Below are positions 1-8,678 of a stretch of DNA of 64,000 bases, one piece after another. A model generated the notes under the pieces. It ran no database searches and was not told the origin of the DNA. It saw only the letters and a program-made list of their open reading frames with translations. Both the position numbers and the translations under genes were made by a program. This DNA comes from CAYGZL01 sp964354345 (GTDB lineage Bacteria; Chloroflexota; Anaerolineae; Anaerolineales; UBA4823): positions 1 through 64,000 of the forward strand of contig CAYGZL010000053.1 in the NCBI GenBank assembly GCA_964354345.1, read 5' to 3'. The first letter of the stretch is position 1, and every line of letters begins with the position of its first letter.

Positions 1-1100
1 ACGATCTCCAGGATGTTCTCGAATGGTGTATCTCGTCCGCACTGGTCGCCTGTAGAGAGTACAAAACCGCCCTTACCTCCAGCGGCCAAAAGCGCTTGCA
101 GACTGGCACGGCGCACATCGTTCACAGAGCCATAGCGCATGATTTGCGTGGTGTGCAGGTTCCCCATGAGCGCCAGCTTGTGTCCGAAGCGCTGCTTGAT
201 CTCGGTCAGATCACAATCGCCCATCGGAGGGATTTCAAGCGGGTTGACGTAATCCAGCTCGGTTTCGTTGGCGCAGGCTTCCACCAGATAGCGTTCCTTA
301 CCGCAGGAATGAATACCACACAGCACGCCTGCCTGGCGGCACAGGTGCGTAATTTTCTGCAAGGTGGGCAGCGAAAGCTTACGAAATAATGTGGGCGATT
401 GGAGAGTGATCGAACCACTGCCGCCCGTTAAGATCGATTCAACGCCAGCCTCAAGTGCCATCTCCAGGCGCTGCAACTCGTGTTTTTCATACATATACAC
501 CAGTTCAGCGAATAGATCTGGGTAGTCGTAATAAGCATAGGTGAGTGCAGCCAGGTTGCCCTCGAAGAAAGAAACGAAGCTCTGGAAGCCGGGCACGCCA
601 ATGTAAACGCAAATCATCCCAGCCTCGCCCATGGCCGCCTTTTGCTGCCAATAGGTTGTAGCGTCGAAGGAGGTCACCCCAGAAAATAAATGACGAATTT
701 TCTTGAAATCTGCTTTGAAATTTTTAACGATTTTCTCGGTAATCCAGGAGGGATTATCGTTTGGACTGGTGATTTCCTGAATCAAGTCGCCGTCTGGGGT
801 ATGGTAGATCGTACGTACAACCCACTTTTCTGGGCTGCGAAGTAGGATGTGTTTCTCCTCCCGGACATCACTTTTCAACTTGAAATCGAGAGTGCCATTA
901 AACATCCAACCATCAATACCGAAGAATTTGACTGCATTGATGTAGGCAAAGGTCAGGGAGGGATTCTCATTTACCTCGATCTCCCAAAAGGGTTTACCGG
1001 TCAGGCGACAGGGAATCATGATCGAGATGTCGGGTGTGGCTGGCACTCGATCGGGCTGACCGTTACGCAGAGCGGTCATGATGCGTTCGCGGCCAGACAT
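1..1100 (-). CDS. Uroporphyrinogen decarboxylase (URO-D) superfamily protein, 3' end beyond window
   Basis: Partial: the reading frame is open from the ATG at 1098-1100 to the left edge of the window, so the C-terminus is missing. The visible ~366 residues begin MSGRERIMTALRNGQPDRVP, the typical opening of URO-D-like proteins. A later stretch with HSCGKERYLVEA and a run ending MGNLHTTQIMRYGS also fits the family. Many URO-D relatives in anaerobes are corrinoid or CoM-type methyltransferases, not haem enzymes. It starts 11 bp after the PfkB kinase stop and is probably co-transcribed with it and the aldolase-like gene. This points to a sugar or methyl-group role rather than haem synthesis, but that is inference. 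The substrate cannot be told from the sequence. Confidence 0.85.
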   Translation of the reverse strand, partial: MSGRERIMTALRNGQPDRVPATPDISIMIPCRLTGKPFWEIEVNENPSLTFAYINAVKFFGIDGWMFNGTLDFKLKSDVREEKHILLRSPEKWVVRTIYHTPDGDLIQEITSPNDNPSWITEKIVKNFKADFKKIRHLFSGVTSFDATTYWQQKAAMGEAGMICVYIGVPGFQSFVSFFEGNLAALTYAYYDYPDLFAELVYMYEKHELQRLEMALEAGVESILTGGSGSITLQSPTLFRKLSLPTLQKITHLCRQAGVLCGIHSCGKERYLVEACANETELDYVNPLEIPPMGDCDLTEIKQRFGHKLALMGNLHTTQIMRYGSVNDVRRASLQALLAAGGKGGFVLSTGDQCGRDTPFENILEI

Positions 1101-1111
1101 GGTTTCCATAT

Positions 1112-2074
1112 TTATTCGATTGAACCTGTAATGATAGGAAGAGGATTCGCCTGGATAAATTGCTCGGCTGCGTCGGAGGAAAAGACTCCGTCTGTGGTGC
1201 CCAGGGCACGCACGGCAGAGCCGCCCAGGGCGGAGGCATAACGCAGGATGTGGGGCATATCCCACCCGTGCAAGATGCCTGTAATTACGCCGGCGTCAAA
1301 GGCATCGCCGCAACCCGATGGATCGACATCCGGCTGGATTGGGTAAATACCGGCCTGCCAGTACTGTCCGCCTTGAGCAGCAAGAACGCCGCGCTTGCCC
1401 AGGGTGATCATGACCGTATGAGCGCCCCAATGGGAAAAGATGCGTAACTGCTCGAAAGGATCCGCCACGCCGGTGAGATGGCGGGCTTCATCGTCATTGG
1501 GTAAGAAGTAATCCGAGAAAACCAACAAAGGTCGCAAATCTCCGGGTAAAGTAGTGTTCTTTGGGATGACCACATCAACTACTGTTATGACCTTATGCTG
1601 GCGGCAAAACTCTAACAGGCCGATCAGCTCAGCGAAGCGAAATCCTGGCATCAGGAACAAGCCCCCCAGATAGAAGACCTGCAGGGTGCGAAGCCAATTC
1701 CGGTCAATATCACCCACCGTAAATGCGGCGTTTGCGCCGAAGGAGTGGATATAACGGCGATCCTGACCGGCGACTAACAGGATGACAGTCTTGCTGGTAG
1801 GCAGCGTCTTGGAGTAGACGATGCGAGCGCAGTTTACGCCAGCTTCTTGCAGGCTGCCCGTGACGACGCTGGCAAAATTATCCTGACCCAGGCAACCAAC
1901 GACATCCACAGTAATACTTTGTTTAGCCAGGTCAATGGCGACATTCGAAGCGCAGCCACCTACTTTCGTGGGCATCGTGTCCACAGCCAGCAACTGACCT
2001 TCAGGAGGCAGCTCTGCCAATGGACCGCAGATCGTATCCGACACCAGGATGCCTGCACAACCAACTTGAGCCAT
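1112..2074 (-). CDS. PfkB-family carbohydrate kinase
   Basis: A ribokinase-type sugar kinase of about 320 residues that phosphorylates a sugar or nucleoside with ATP. The N-terminal GGCASNVAIDLAKQ matches PfkB signature 1. The C-terminal DPSGCGDAFDAGVITG carries the GxGD anion hole and catalytic Asp. The reading frame is open to 2128, but a good Shine-Dalgarno (GGGAGG at 2081-2086) sits just before the ATG at 2072-2074, and the first 18 residues would overlap the preceding gene, so the shorter start is chosen. The aldolase-like gene ends at 2076. The order aldolase-like, kinase, URO-D-like suggests a small catabolic operon. The substrate is unknown. Confidence 0.9.
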   Translation of the reverse strand: MAQVGCAGILVSDTICGPLAELPPEGQLLAVDTMPTKVGGCASNVAIDLAKQSITVDVVGCLGQDNFASVVTGSLQEAGVNCARIVYSKTLPTSKTVILLVAGQDRRYIHSFGANAAFTVGDIDRNWLRTLQVFYLGGLFLMPGFRFAELIGLLEFCRQHKVITVVDVVIPKNTTLPGDLRPLLVFSDYFLPNDDEARHLTGVADPFEQLRIFSHWGAHTVMITLGKRGVLAAQGGQYWQAGIYPIQPDVDPSGCGDAFDAGVITGILHGWDMPHILRYASALGGSAVRALGTTDGVFSSDAAEQFIQANPLPIITGSIE

Positions 2075-2075
2075 C

Positions 2076-2966
2076 TTAAGCCCTCCCAACACAACCGAGA
2101 CGATCAATTCGTTCAAGAATCGCTTCACGCACCGCCAAACGTCCAGCGACTAACACATCCTCGATACCGCCCATGCCGAGTAATTTATGGGGGTTAAGTT
2201 CCGGGCTGCCTAACGCCTTGCGCAAGGCAGCCAGGTAATGTTGTTTGAGATAGGTGCCAAAAGCCACCTTGGCTACTCCCAGGCGGATGGCGGCCTGCAG
2301 AGAAACAAGAGGAATACCGGAGCCGCCATGTAAACCTAATGGAACTGGCACCTGATGGTTGATGCGCGCCAGGAGATCAAGATCCAGCTCTTGTTGTCCA
2401 TTAACCAGGATGTGGATATTTCCAACACTGACTGAGAGCAGGTCAATATTGGTTTCCGCGACAAAACGAGCGGCCTGTAACGGATCAGTCAACTGGCTGT
2501 TTACACTCTCTACCTGACCGGAAGCTCCGACGGGTAACTCACCTAACTCAGCTTCAACTGCAACGCCGCGCAGGTGGGCGAACCTGGTCAGATCGGTCAC
2601 CTGGTTTTGATACACCTCGAACGACCGACCAGGATTGGCCAGCATCACCAGATTGAAGCCAGATTGAACAGCCTGGCGTACCGCGTCTACCTCAGGACAC
2701 TCGTTGAATATGAAGCCACAGGGAACGCGGGCAGAGACAGCCGCGGCGCGACCCAGCGCGCCATACCAGGTCAGGCATTCTGGCTGGGTGCGTGTTTCGC
2801 GGGTAAGGAACTCACCGTTGAAACCGATGATGACGGGTGAGTGGGTTTCTTCGGCAGCGTCAATCACGCCTTGCAGCGATTCGAGATTCCAGCTCTCGAA
2901 GTATCCAAGCGCGTAACCACCTATAAGAGCGTTGGTTAATAATTCTGGAAGGGGGGTCAGCGTCAT
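2076..2966 (-). CDS. Class II (fructose-bisphosphate/tagatose-type) aldolase-like protein with altered active site
   Basis: 296 residues with the fold and motifs of zinc-dependent class II aldolases (FbaA, GatY, KbaY). The C-terminal LGLHGGSGIP (a zinc His), the NIHILVNG segment (a second zinc His) and VEAELGELPV are easy to see. However, where the family has its HLDHG/HADH segment with the catalytic Asp and first zinc His, this protein reads FIFNECPEVDAV. Loss of both residues makes ordinary aldolase chemistry doubtful, so it may be an aldolase relative with another role. It is followed 1 bp later by the PfkB kinase, so a linked sugar-phosphate pathway is likely. Confidence 0.8.
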   Translation of the reverse strand: MTLTPLPELLTNALIGGYALGYFESWNLESLQGVIDAAEETHSPVIIGFNGEFLTRETRTQPECLTWYGALGRAAAVSARVPCGFIFNECPEVDAVRQAVQSGFNLVMLANPGRSFEVYQNQVTDLTRFAHLRGVAVEAELGELPVGASGQVESVNSQLTDPLQAARFVAETNIDLLSVSVGNIHILVNGQQELDLDLLARINHQVPVPLGLHGGSGIPLVSLQAAIRLGVAKVAFGTYLKQHYLAALRKALGSPELNPHKLLGMGGIEDVLVAGRLAVREAILERIDRLGCVGRA

Positions 2967-2975
2967 GGGAAAATA

Positions 2976-3548
2976 TTAAAAATAATAGCGCATGACTGTG
3001 CGTCGATCGCTGCGGTGGACGGCTTCTTGAAAACCAAATTTTTCGAAGGTGGAACGCAATCCCATATATTGGTCAAAGGGTTGAGTCTTCGCATAGGCAT
3101 TGGAAAGCGGATATGCTTCCACGATTTGTGCGCCATTATTCTTAGCAAATGCTAAAGCGGCGTGGAGTAAAGCCTGCACTATGCCGCGTTTGCGAAGGGA
3201 TTTGGTAACAAAGAAACAAACGATCGACCAGACGGGCTGGTCATCTACCGGTTTGAGTGTGGGCGACCGATCCAACACACCATATTCGGAGCGTGGCGCC
3301 ACTGAACACCATCCGACGGGCTGGGTTTCTATATACGCCAGGATGCCGGTGATATGCCCGGATTCAACCAGGGCTTGAAACGCACGACGGTTGCCTTCGC
3401 CAAACTGGTGCTGTACCTGGTGCCGTGGGGCGCGCCAATACATGCACCAGCAGCCGTTTTGTGGGCCATGCTCAGTGAAGAGGGCAACAAAATCTGACCA
3501 TAGTTCGGTAGTTAATGGGTGGAAAGTGAGAGGAGGAAGTGACGTCAT
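2976..3548 (-). CDS. GNAT-family N-acetyltransferase
   Basis: 190 residues, GNAT-like. The central part VWSIVCFFVTKSLRKRGI is the beta4/acetyl-CoA pyrophosphate loop (R-x-x-G-type), followed by a helix LLHAALAFAKNNG and the C-terminal FEKFGFQEA typical of the family. The N-terminus has a Cys/Trp-rich stretch (NGCWCMYWRAP) seen in a GNAT subgroup of unknown substrate. It begins 4 bp after the membrane protein stop and ends 9 bp before the aldolase-like gene, so it lies in the same leftward unit. The acceptor is unknown. Confidence 0.8.
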   Translation of the reverse strand: MTSLPPLTFHPLTTELWSDFVALFTEHGPQNGCWCMYWRAPRHQVQHQFGEGNRRAFQALVESGHITGILAYIETQPVGWCSVAPRSEYGVLDRSPTLKPVDDQPVWSIVCFFVTKSLRKRGIVQALLHAALAFAKNNGAQIVEAYPLSNAYAKTQPFDQYMGLRSTFEKFGFQEAVHRSDRRTVMRYYF

Positions 3549-3552
3549 GGAA

Positions 3553-3999
3553 TTACTGTTCTAAAAGATGTTTGATCCCTGACCATCCCAGGGCACTAAA
3601 CAGAGTAAAAAAACCGCTGAACAGCACGATGCCCAAACCGAACCAGAAAATGACCCGGCGAACGGGAGCTCCCAGGGAAATCGCTAACGCAGAACCCAGG
3701 GGTGGTCCAATGCTGAAGGCGGCGACAATACCCAGGCCGGGCACACCATAACGGTGCCAGAGACGCTCAACCAGAGAAGCAGAGCGATTTGCCTGCCTTT
3801 GCTCATAGCGCTCAACCAACCATTGGCGAAAACGTCCACCTAACAGGATTACCGGGCTGGTAATCAAACTGGGACCGATCCAGCCTGCACAAAAAACTAA
3901 ACCGGGGTGTACACCCCACCCAATTCCGAGAGGAATACCGATCCGGGAATCCAGGGCACAGATACCGATCAAAGTAAGGAAGTGCCAGAAATCGGTCAT
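3553..3999 (-). CDS. Small multidrug-export-type membrane protein
   Basis: 148 residues, hydrophobic, with about four membrane segments. The N-terminal LDSRIGIPLGIGWGVHPG resembles the E/D-x-R-x-x-I-P-L-G-I motif of the small multidrug export protein family (PF06695), and the spacing to the second half fits. The function of that family is poorly known despite the name. Its start overlaps the end of the oligopeptidase gene by 4 bp, so translation is probably coupled. A GAG-rich Shine-Dalgarno (TGGAGAG) lies directly before the ATG. Confidence 0.65.
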   Translation of the reverse strand: MTDFWHFLTLIGICALDSRIGIPLGIGWGVHPGLVFCAGWIGPSLITSPVILLGGRFRQWLVERYEQRQANRSASLVERLWHRYGVPGLGIVAAFSIGPPLGSALAISLGAPVRRVIFWFGLGIVLFSGFFTLFSALGWSGIKHLLEQ

Positions 4000-6050
4000 C
4001 TCTCCAGTTCGAGCGGAGCATTCAATATCTTGATTAAAAATGTATAGATTTGGGCCACCTCGCGCAGGAAATCATAGCGACCGGACGAGCCCCCATGACC
4101 AGACGACATATTGGTAACCAGCAACAGGTGGTTTTGGTCAGTCTTTAAGGAACGGAGCTTGGCGACCCATTTGGCGGGATCCCAATAGGGCACCTGCAAG
4201 TCGTTCAAACCAGTTTTAACCAGGATATGGGGATAATCTTGGGCAGTCACATTCTCATAGGGTGAATAGGTTAGCATGTAATTGAATGCCAGCAGATCAT
4301 TAGGATTGCCCCATTGCTCCCATTCGATCACTGTCAGGGGAAGTTCTGGGTCGAGCATAGCGGTGATAACATTGGTGAAGGGAACCCGGGCGACGATGGC
4401 TTTGAATAAGTCAGGTCTAAGGTTAGTGACTGCGCTGACCAGTAGGCCTCCGGCACTGGCGCCCGCGATCGCCAGGTGATCTGCTGAGGTGTAACCCAAC
4501 TCGATCAAACATTCAGCGCAGGCAATGAAATCTGTAAATGTGTTTTTCTTGTTCATCAGGCGCCCGTTTTCATACCAGGCACGCCCCAATTCGCTACCGC
4601 CGCGCACATGGGCGATAGCGCACACAAAACCGCGTTCGAGCAGGCTGAGCCATCTATAGTCGAACTCGGGCTCGTTGGAAATGCCGTACGAGCCATAACC
4701 CTCCAGAAAACAGGGATGGCTGCCATCTTTATCCAGGTCTGCGCGATAAACGAGCGAGATAGGTACCTGGGCGCCATCTGGCGCAGTGGCAAACAAGCGC
4801 TCGGAGGTATATTTGCTCGGGTCGTAACCGCTCGGAATATCCTGTCGTTTTCGAAGGGTCCAGGTTCTCTGGTCCATCTCATAATCCACGGTCGAACGGG
4901 GCGTTACCAGCGAACTGTAGGTGAAGCGAAGAATGGGAGTTTCAAATTCAGGATTGGTGTCCAGGTCGAGGGTGTAGGTGGGATCGGGGATGGGAACATA
5001 GGTAACCTGGGAGAGGCCATCGGGAGCGGAGATCCGGATACAACGCAATCCTTTGAACCGCTCGAGCACCACCAGGTGGTTCTGAAAGGTACTCATATCT
5101 TCAACCAGTACATCTGACCGGTGAGGTAATAATTCAATCCAATTATCTTCAGATGGGGAACTTATTGGGGTAAAAACCAGCCTGAAATTTTCAGCGCCAG
5201 CATTGCTGCGGATAATGAAATAATTGCCATGGTGTTCGACGTAGTATTCATGCCAGTGACGGCGGGGTTGGACTACCTGGAACTCGTTTGTGGGTGTATC
5301 TGCATGCAAGAAACGGACTTCGCTGGTGGTTGCGCTAAGCGAGGTGAGTAGAATATACTCGCCCGAGCGGGTGCGACGCAGCCACAGGTTGAATGATTCG
5401 TCTGCCTCATGATAAATTAATATCGCTTCTGAGGCTGGTTGACCCACCTGCAGACTGTAAAGTTGATGCGAACGGTGGGAAGCATCAAAAACTGTGTAAA
5501 ATAAGGTTTGGTTGTCGTTGCCCCAGGCGACTGTCCAGGCTGTTTGGGGGATCGGCCCCATGATTATTTGTCCGGTGGTTAGATCTTTGATAAATAAATC
5601 GAAGATCAGTGAACCGGTTGTATCAACGGTATAAACGAGTAAGTGGTTGTTGGGGCTTGGTGCCAGGAGGAAGGCGCGACAGTAGGAGTGCCCTTCAGCG
5701 AGTTGGTTTTCATCCAGGATGATTTCCTCGGGCGCGGAGGGCGACCGATGTTGGCGGTAGAAAACTCGATACTGTTGGCCAGCCTGGATGCGCCAGAAAT
5801 AGTCATATTCGCCGCGTTGTTCAGGAACCCCAAAGTCGTTTTCCTGCAGGCGTCCACACAGTTCCTGGTACAACGCCTCCTGGTGGGATGAGAGAGGTTG
5901 GAAGAAGGACTGTGCATGGCTGTTTTCCGCTTCCAGGTACGCAATCACCTGCGGATTGTCTTTATCCTGCAACCAGGCATAGGGATCAGAGAAAGTACGA
6001 CCGAGGTGGGTGTAAGTTAAGGGGATGGTTTTTGCGACAGGTGGGTTCAT
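3996..6050 (-). CDS. ptrB: Oligopeptidase B (prolyl oligopeptidase family S9)
   Basis: About 684 residues, the usual size for oligopeptidase B, a cytosolic serine peptidase that cuts short peptides after Lys or Arg. It has an N-terminal beta-propeller (starting SDPYAWLQDKDNPQVIAYLEAEN), then an alpha/beta hydrolase domain with the nucleophile elbow GASAGGLL, an Asp in the GLNDLQVPYWDP segment and the catalytic His in SSGHGGSSGRYDF. The frame is open to a TTG at 6063-6065, but the ATG at 6048-6050 has GGAGA five bases upstream and is the better start. It follows the HAD gene by 11 bp and overlaps the next gene by 4 bp. Confidence 0.93.
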   Translation of the reverse strand: MNPPVAKTIPLTYTHLGRTFSDPYAWLQDKDNPQVIAYLEAENSHAQSFFQPLSSHQEALYQELCGRLQENDFGVPEQRGEYDYFWRIQAGQQYRVFYRQHRSPSAPEEIILDENQLAEGHSYCRAFLLAPSPNNHLLVYTVDTTGSLIFDLFIKDLTTGQIIMGPIPQTAWTVAWGNDNQTLFYTVFDASHRSHQLYSLQVGQPASEAILIYHEADESFNLWLRRTRSGEYILLTSLSATTSEVRFLHADTPTNEFQVVQPRRHWHEYYVEHHGNYFIIRSNAGAENFRLVFTPISSPSEDNWIELLPHRSDVLVEDMSTFQNHLVVLERFKGLRCIRISAPDGLSQVTYVPIPDPTYTLDLDTNPEFETPILRFTYSSLVTPRSTVDYEMDQRTWTLRKRQDIPSGYDPSKYTSERLFATAPDGAQVPISLVYRADLDKDGSHPCFLEGYGSYGISNEPEFDYRWLSLLERGFVCAIAHVRGGSELGRAWYENGRLMNKKNTFTDFIACAECLIELGYTSADHLAIAGASAGGLLVSAVTNLRPDLFKAIVARVPFTNVITAMLDPELPLTVIEWEQWGNPNDLLAFNYMLTYSPYENVTAQDYPHILVKTGLNDLQVPYWDPAKWVAKLRSLKTDQNHLLLVTNMSSGHGGSSGRYDFLREVAQIYTFLIKILNAPLELER

Positions 6051-6061
6051 CGGTTCTCCGA

Positions 6062-6757
6062 TCAAATGGTTGAGAGAATGTCAGGTAGTTGCTTTATGGA
6101 AGGGATTTCCGTGATCGAATAGCCGATTAATTCAGCCGGGGTAACGTTTTCATGCGCCCAGGTGGCGTGATAAGGGATATAAACCGCCTGAGCGCCGATA
6201 GATAAGACGGGTAAGATATCGGAACGCAAGGAGTTGCCGACCATAATAAATCGGTGAGGGGAAATCTGGTATTTCTCTAATAAAGCCTGGTACACGGTAG
6301 GCGTCTTTTCAGCGACGATTTCTACCTGGTAAAAGTAACGTGCCAGGCCGGTGCGTTGCACCTTGCGATATTGTTCGAAAGTGTCACCTTTGGTAATGAG
6401 CAGCAGGGGATTTTTTGCCGATAGAAGGTCCAAAACATGCTCGACGCCGGGTAAAATATCCACCCGGATTTCTAACATCTCGTGGGTCAGGTCAAGGAGG
6501 GATTGGAGTGTGGAGGACTTCAAGTGACCATCGGAAAGAACCACGGCGGTTTCGATCATCGAGAGGGCGAAACTTTTTATCCCATAGCCATACCATCGTA
6601 CATTGGCTTCTTCGATTTCATCCAGGCGAGTGGAAATGAAAGCAGGGTCGCCGAAACCTGCCAGTAATTCCTTGAAGCAGGTTTTCGCCCGGGTGTAATA
6701 AATTTCGTTTTCCCAGAGGGTATCGTCGCCATCGAAGGCGATCCATTTTTGAGGCAT
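6062..6757 (-). CDS. HAD-superfamily hydrolase
   Basis: 231 residues. Motif I is near the N-terminus (FDGDDTLW, with the nucleophile Asp and acid/base Asp two residues on), motif II is LLITKGD and motif III/IV is the KTPTVYQ...IMVGNSLRSDI stretch, all typical of HAD phosphatases with an alpha-helical cap. The substrate is probably a small phosphate ester but cannot be named. It is the first gene of the leftward unit that continues into oligopeptidase B. Confidence 0.88.
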   Translation of the reverse strand: MPQKWIAFDGDDTLWENEIYYTRAKTCFKELLAGFGDPAFISTRLDEIEEANVRWYGYGIKSFALSMIETAVVLSDGHLKSSTLQSLLDLTHEMLEIRVDILPGVEHVLDLLSAKNPLLLITKGDTFEQYRKVQRTGLARYFYQVEIVAEKTPTVYQALLEKYQISPHRFIMVGNSLRSDILPVLSIGAQAVYIPYHATWAHENVTPAELIGYSITEIPSIKQLPDILSTI

Positions 6758-6847
6758 GATTCAACTCGATCGGGCTAAGTCGATCATTAGATCCAGGATT
6801 TATGTCGCACCAGGAGTGCCACCTGACATGCATCTTCGTAAAAGCGA

Positions 6848-8311
6848 TTAAGGTTCTTTGCCGTCCGGGTGGCATTCAGCACAACGACCGGCAATATCGA
6901 AAATATTTTCTTCGGCATGCTGCTGTTCTGTATTTGCCTTGTTGTGACAATTATAACAGGTATAGCCAGGTGTATTCGAGGGATGGCAGGTTGCGCAAAC
7001 ATTGTTCGCGCCATGATGGTTTAGTGGGAAAGTATGGCTGTTGACGTGGATCGTCTGCCAATTTCCAGGGGTATGGCAACGCGAACACTGCCCGTTCCAG
7101 TGTCCAACAGGGCGGTCTTTTTCGTGGCAGGACTGGCAATCCGTGGCTCCGCTGTGGGTAAACTGACCGTTCTTCCAACCTGCGCTGGGGGTGTGACAGC
7201 TGGAGCACTGCCCGGAAAAGTGTCCCGAGGGGCGGTCTTTTTCGTGGCAGGACTGGCAATTCGTGGCTCCACTGTGGTTAAATTGACCGTTCTTCCAGCT
7301 TGTGCCAGTGGTGTGGCAGTTGGAGCACTGTCCGGAAAAGTGACCCGAGGGGCGGTTTTTTTCGTGGCAGGACTGGCAATTTACGAGATTGGGATGATGC
7401 AGTCCTGCCCGCCAGGGAATACCAGCCGTGTGGCATGTGGAGCATTGACCAGCGAAGTGAGCAACTGGACGATTTACCTCGTGACAGGATTGACAATCGG
7501 TAGACTTGACAACGTAATGGTCGAAATGAATATTTTGCCAGATAGTTCCGGCGACGTGGCAGGCCGAACAAGCCTGTGTGAAATGGTTGGCTGGACGGTT
7601 TTGTGCATGGCAGGTCCGACAATCTTTGGCCGCAATCAAGCGATGGTTGACGATCGGATTTGCCCAGGTGACGGGAGAGTGGCAGGCAGAACACTGGGCA
7701 TCGAAGTGTCCCATGGGACGGGTGGCCAAGTGACAATGTGAGCAATTAATCAGATCAATTGCGCCCTTTGCATCGATAATAGCAGAGGCATGACCGAGGT
7801 TTGCCGGCAGCCAGGCTACACCCGCGGCATGACAAAGAGAACACTGCAATTCAAAATGATCTGTAGGGCGATCCTTCTGGTGGCAATCCAGGCAGGTTTC
7901 CATGCCCGTCTGACTGTGATCTACCTCGGCAGGTTTCCAGGCGGCGGGGGTATGGCAGGTGGAGCACTCCAGAGTGAAGTGATCGGAAGGGATCTGGCGC
8001 AGGTGACAATAGGTGCAGGTTTCACTGGCGATATGGCATTTGGTACACCGTTCGGGGTAGTGGATGCGTAATTCTTCGGTAACCAAAGTCGTCAAAACCT
8101 GGTTATTAGACTGTCCAAGCAGGATCCTGGAATTCAGATTATTCGTTGTCGTTTGGACTCCAGGGATTTCCAACCTGGTGAGGAATAAGGTTTGGGGCGA
8201 AGCATAACTGGTTCCCGGCCGGACACATAGGCTGATGAGAATGAACGCCAGGATCAGCAAACTGATAAAGAAGCTTGCATTGCGGAGGATACGTCCAGGT
8301 GTATTTTTCAT
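6848..8311 (-). CDS. Secreted 20-haem c-type cytochrome with tandem two-haem repeats
   Basis: About 487 residues with 20 CxxCH haem c attachment motifs. After a basic, hydrophobic N-terminal segment (ILRNASFFISLLILAFILIS) that should export the protein, there is one CTKCH, then eight repeats of about 40 residues each with two CxxCH sites and the core CHEKDRPSGHFSGQCSSCH, then three more sites near the end. Conserved His residues in RPxGHF and FxH could be the second axial ligands. Such proteins move electrons across the cell surface or reduce outside acceptors. No partner oxidoreductase lies next to it. The ATG at 8309-8311 is chosen over a TTG ten codons upstream because it directly precedes the signal sequence. 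Repeats 6-8 are nearly identical in DNA. Confidence 0.92.
   Translation of the reverse strand: MKNTPGRILRNASFFISLLILAFILISLCVRPGTSYASPQTLFLTRLEIPGVQTTTNNLNSRILLGQSNNQVLTTLVTEELRIHYPERCTKCHIASETCTYCHLRQIPSDHFTLECSTCHTPAAWKPAEVDHSQTGMETCLDCHQKDRPTDHFELQCSLCHAAGVAWLPANLGHASAIIDAKGAIDLINCSHCHLATRPMGHFDAQCSACHSPVTWANPIVNHRLIAAKDCRTCHAQNRPANHFTQACSACHVAGTIWQNIHFDHYVVKSTDCQSCHEVNRPVAHFAGQCSTCHTAGIPWRAGLHHPNLVNCQSCHEKNRPSGHFSGQCSNCHTTGTSWKNGQFNHSGATNCQSCHEKDRPSGHFSGQCSSCHTPSAGWKNGQFTHSGATDCQSCHEKDRPVGHWNGQCSRCHTPGNWQTIHVNSHTFPLNHHGANNVCATCHPSNTPGYTCYNCHNKANTEQQHAEENIFDIAGRCAECHPDGKEP
7109..7380. repeat. Exact 120-bp-period tandem repeat inside the cytochrome gene
   Basis: The same ~32-bp stretch, beginning gggcggtctttttcgtggca, ends at 7140, 7260 and 7380, a period of exactly 120 bp (40 codons). 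It encodes the CHEKDRP core of consecutive two-haem repeats on the minus strand. The near identity at DNA level points to recent unit duplication or gene conversion. Confidence 0.85.
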
Positions 8312-8678
8312 TTGCAACTCAGTTAAGATTATCCATAACAAGGGAACTATTTACCAGATAGATTGGCTAGTTTACCACAGAGTTTATCAAATATGGTACT
8401 TCTTGAGGAGATGATAGTTTAAAGGTTTAAAGGTTGACGGTTAAGCGGTTACCGGTGAAAGGTGATTGCTATTATTGGCCGGATCTTTGGACGAATGTTA
8501 CGATAAGCAGTGACAATAATTGGTTCTATTCGTTATAAGGGATGAGGAACATGTTTTGCTAAGTGCGCTCGCAAAGATTGGTTCAATGCGTGTCAAATTG
8601 GAAAGAAGAGCGCTACGTTGTAGAGATAATCGCAACGACTATGTAGAGCCGATGTCGGCTGATAAACAGGAGATAATA
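8312..8678. other. Intergenic region between divergent genes
   Basis: 367 bp between the cytochrome (left) and the repeat protein (right). It holds a run of short degenerate direct repeats (aaaggtttaaaggttgacgg and similar, about 8418-8470) and the promoter for the right-hand gene given separately. I see no further gene in it; the open frame that extends upstream of 8679 lacks a ribosome-binding site and is probably leader. Confidence 0.6.
8510..8539 (+). promoter_or_regulatory. Candidate sigma-70 promoter for the 8679 gene
   Basis: GTGACA at 8510-8515 and TATAAG at 8534-8539, each one base from consensus, separated by 18 bp. A start near 8546 would give a leader of about 130 nt before the ATG at 8679. 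Confidence 0.5.

Noticed and set aside
7034..7741. A 235-codon open frame on the plus strand opposite the cytochrome gene
   Set aside because: It is the antisense shadow of the repeated CxxCH coding sequence; its own repeats only mirror the cytochrome units and it has no ribosome-binding site or known motif.
8520..8678. N-terminal extension of the WRCKGF repeat protein
   Set aside because: The 53 extra residues are not signal-like, start at a TTG next to the predicted promoter, and the ATG at 8679 has a good AGGAG before a clear signal peptide.
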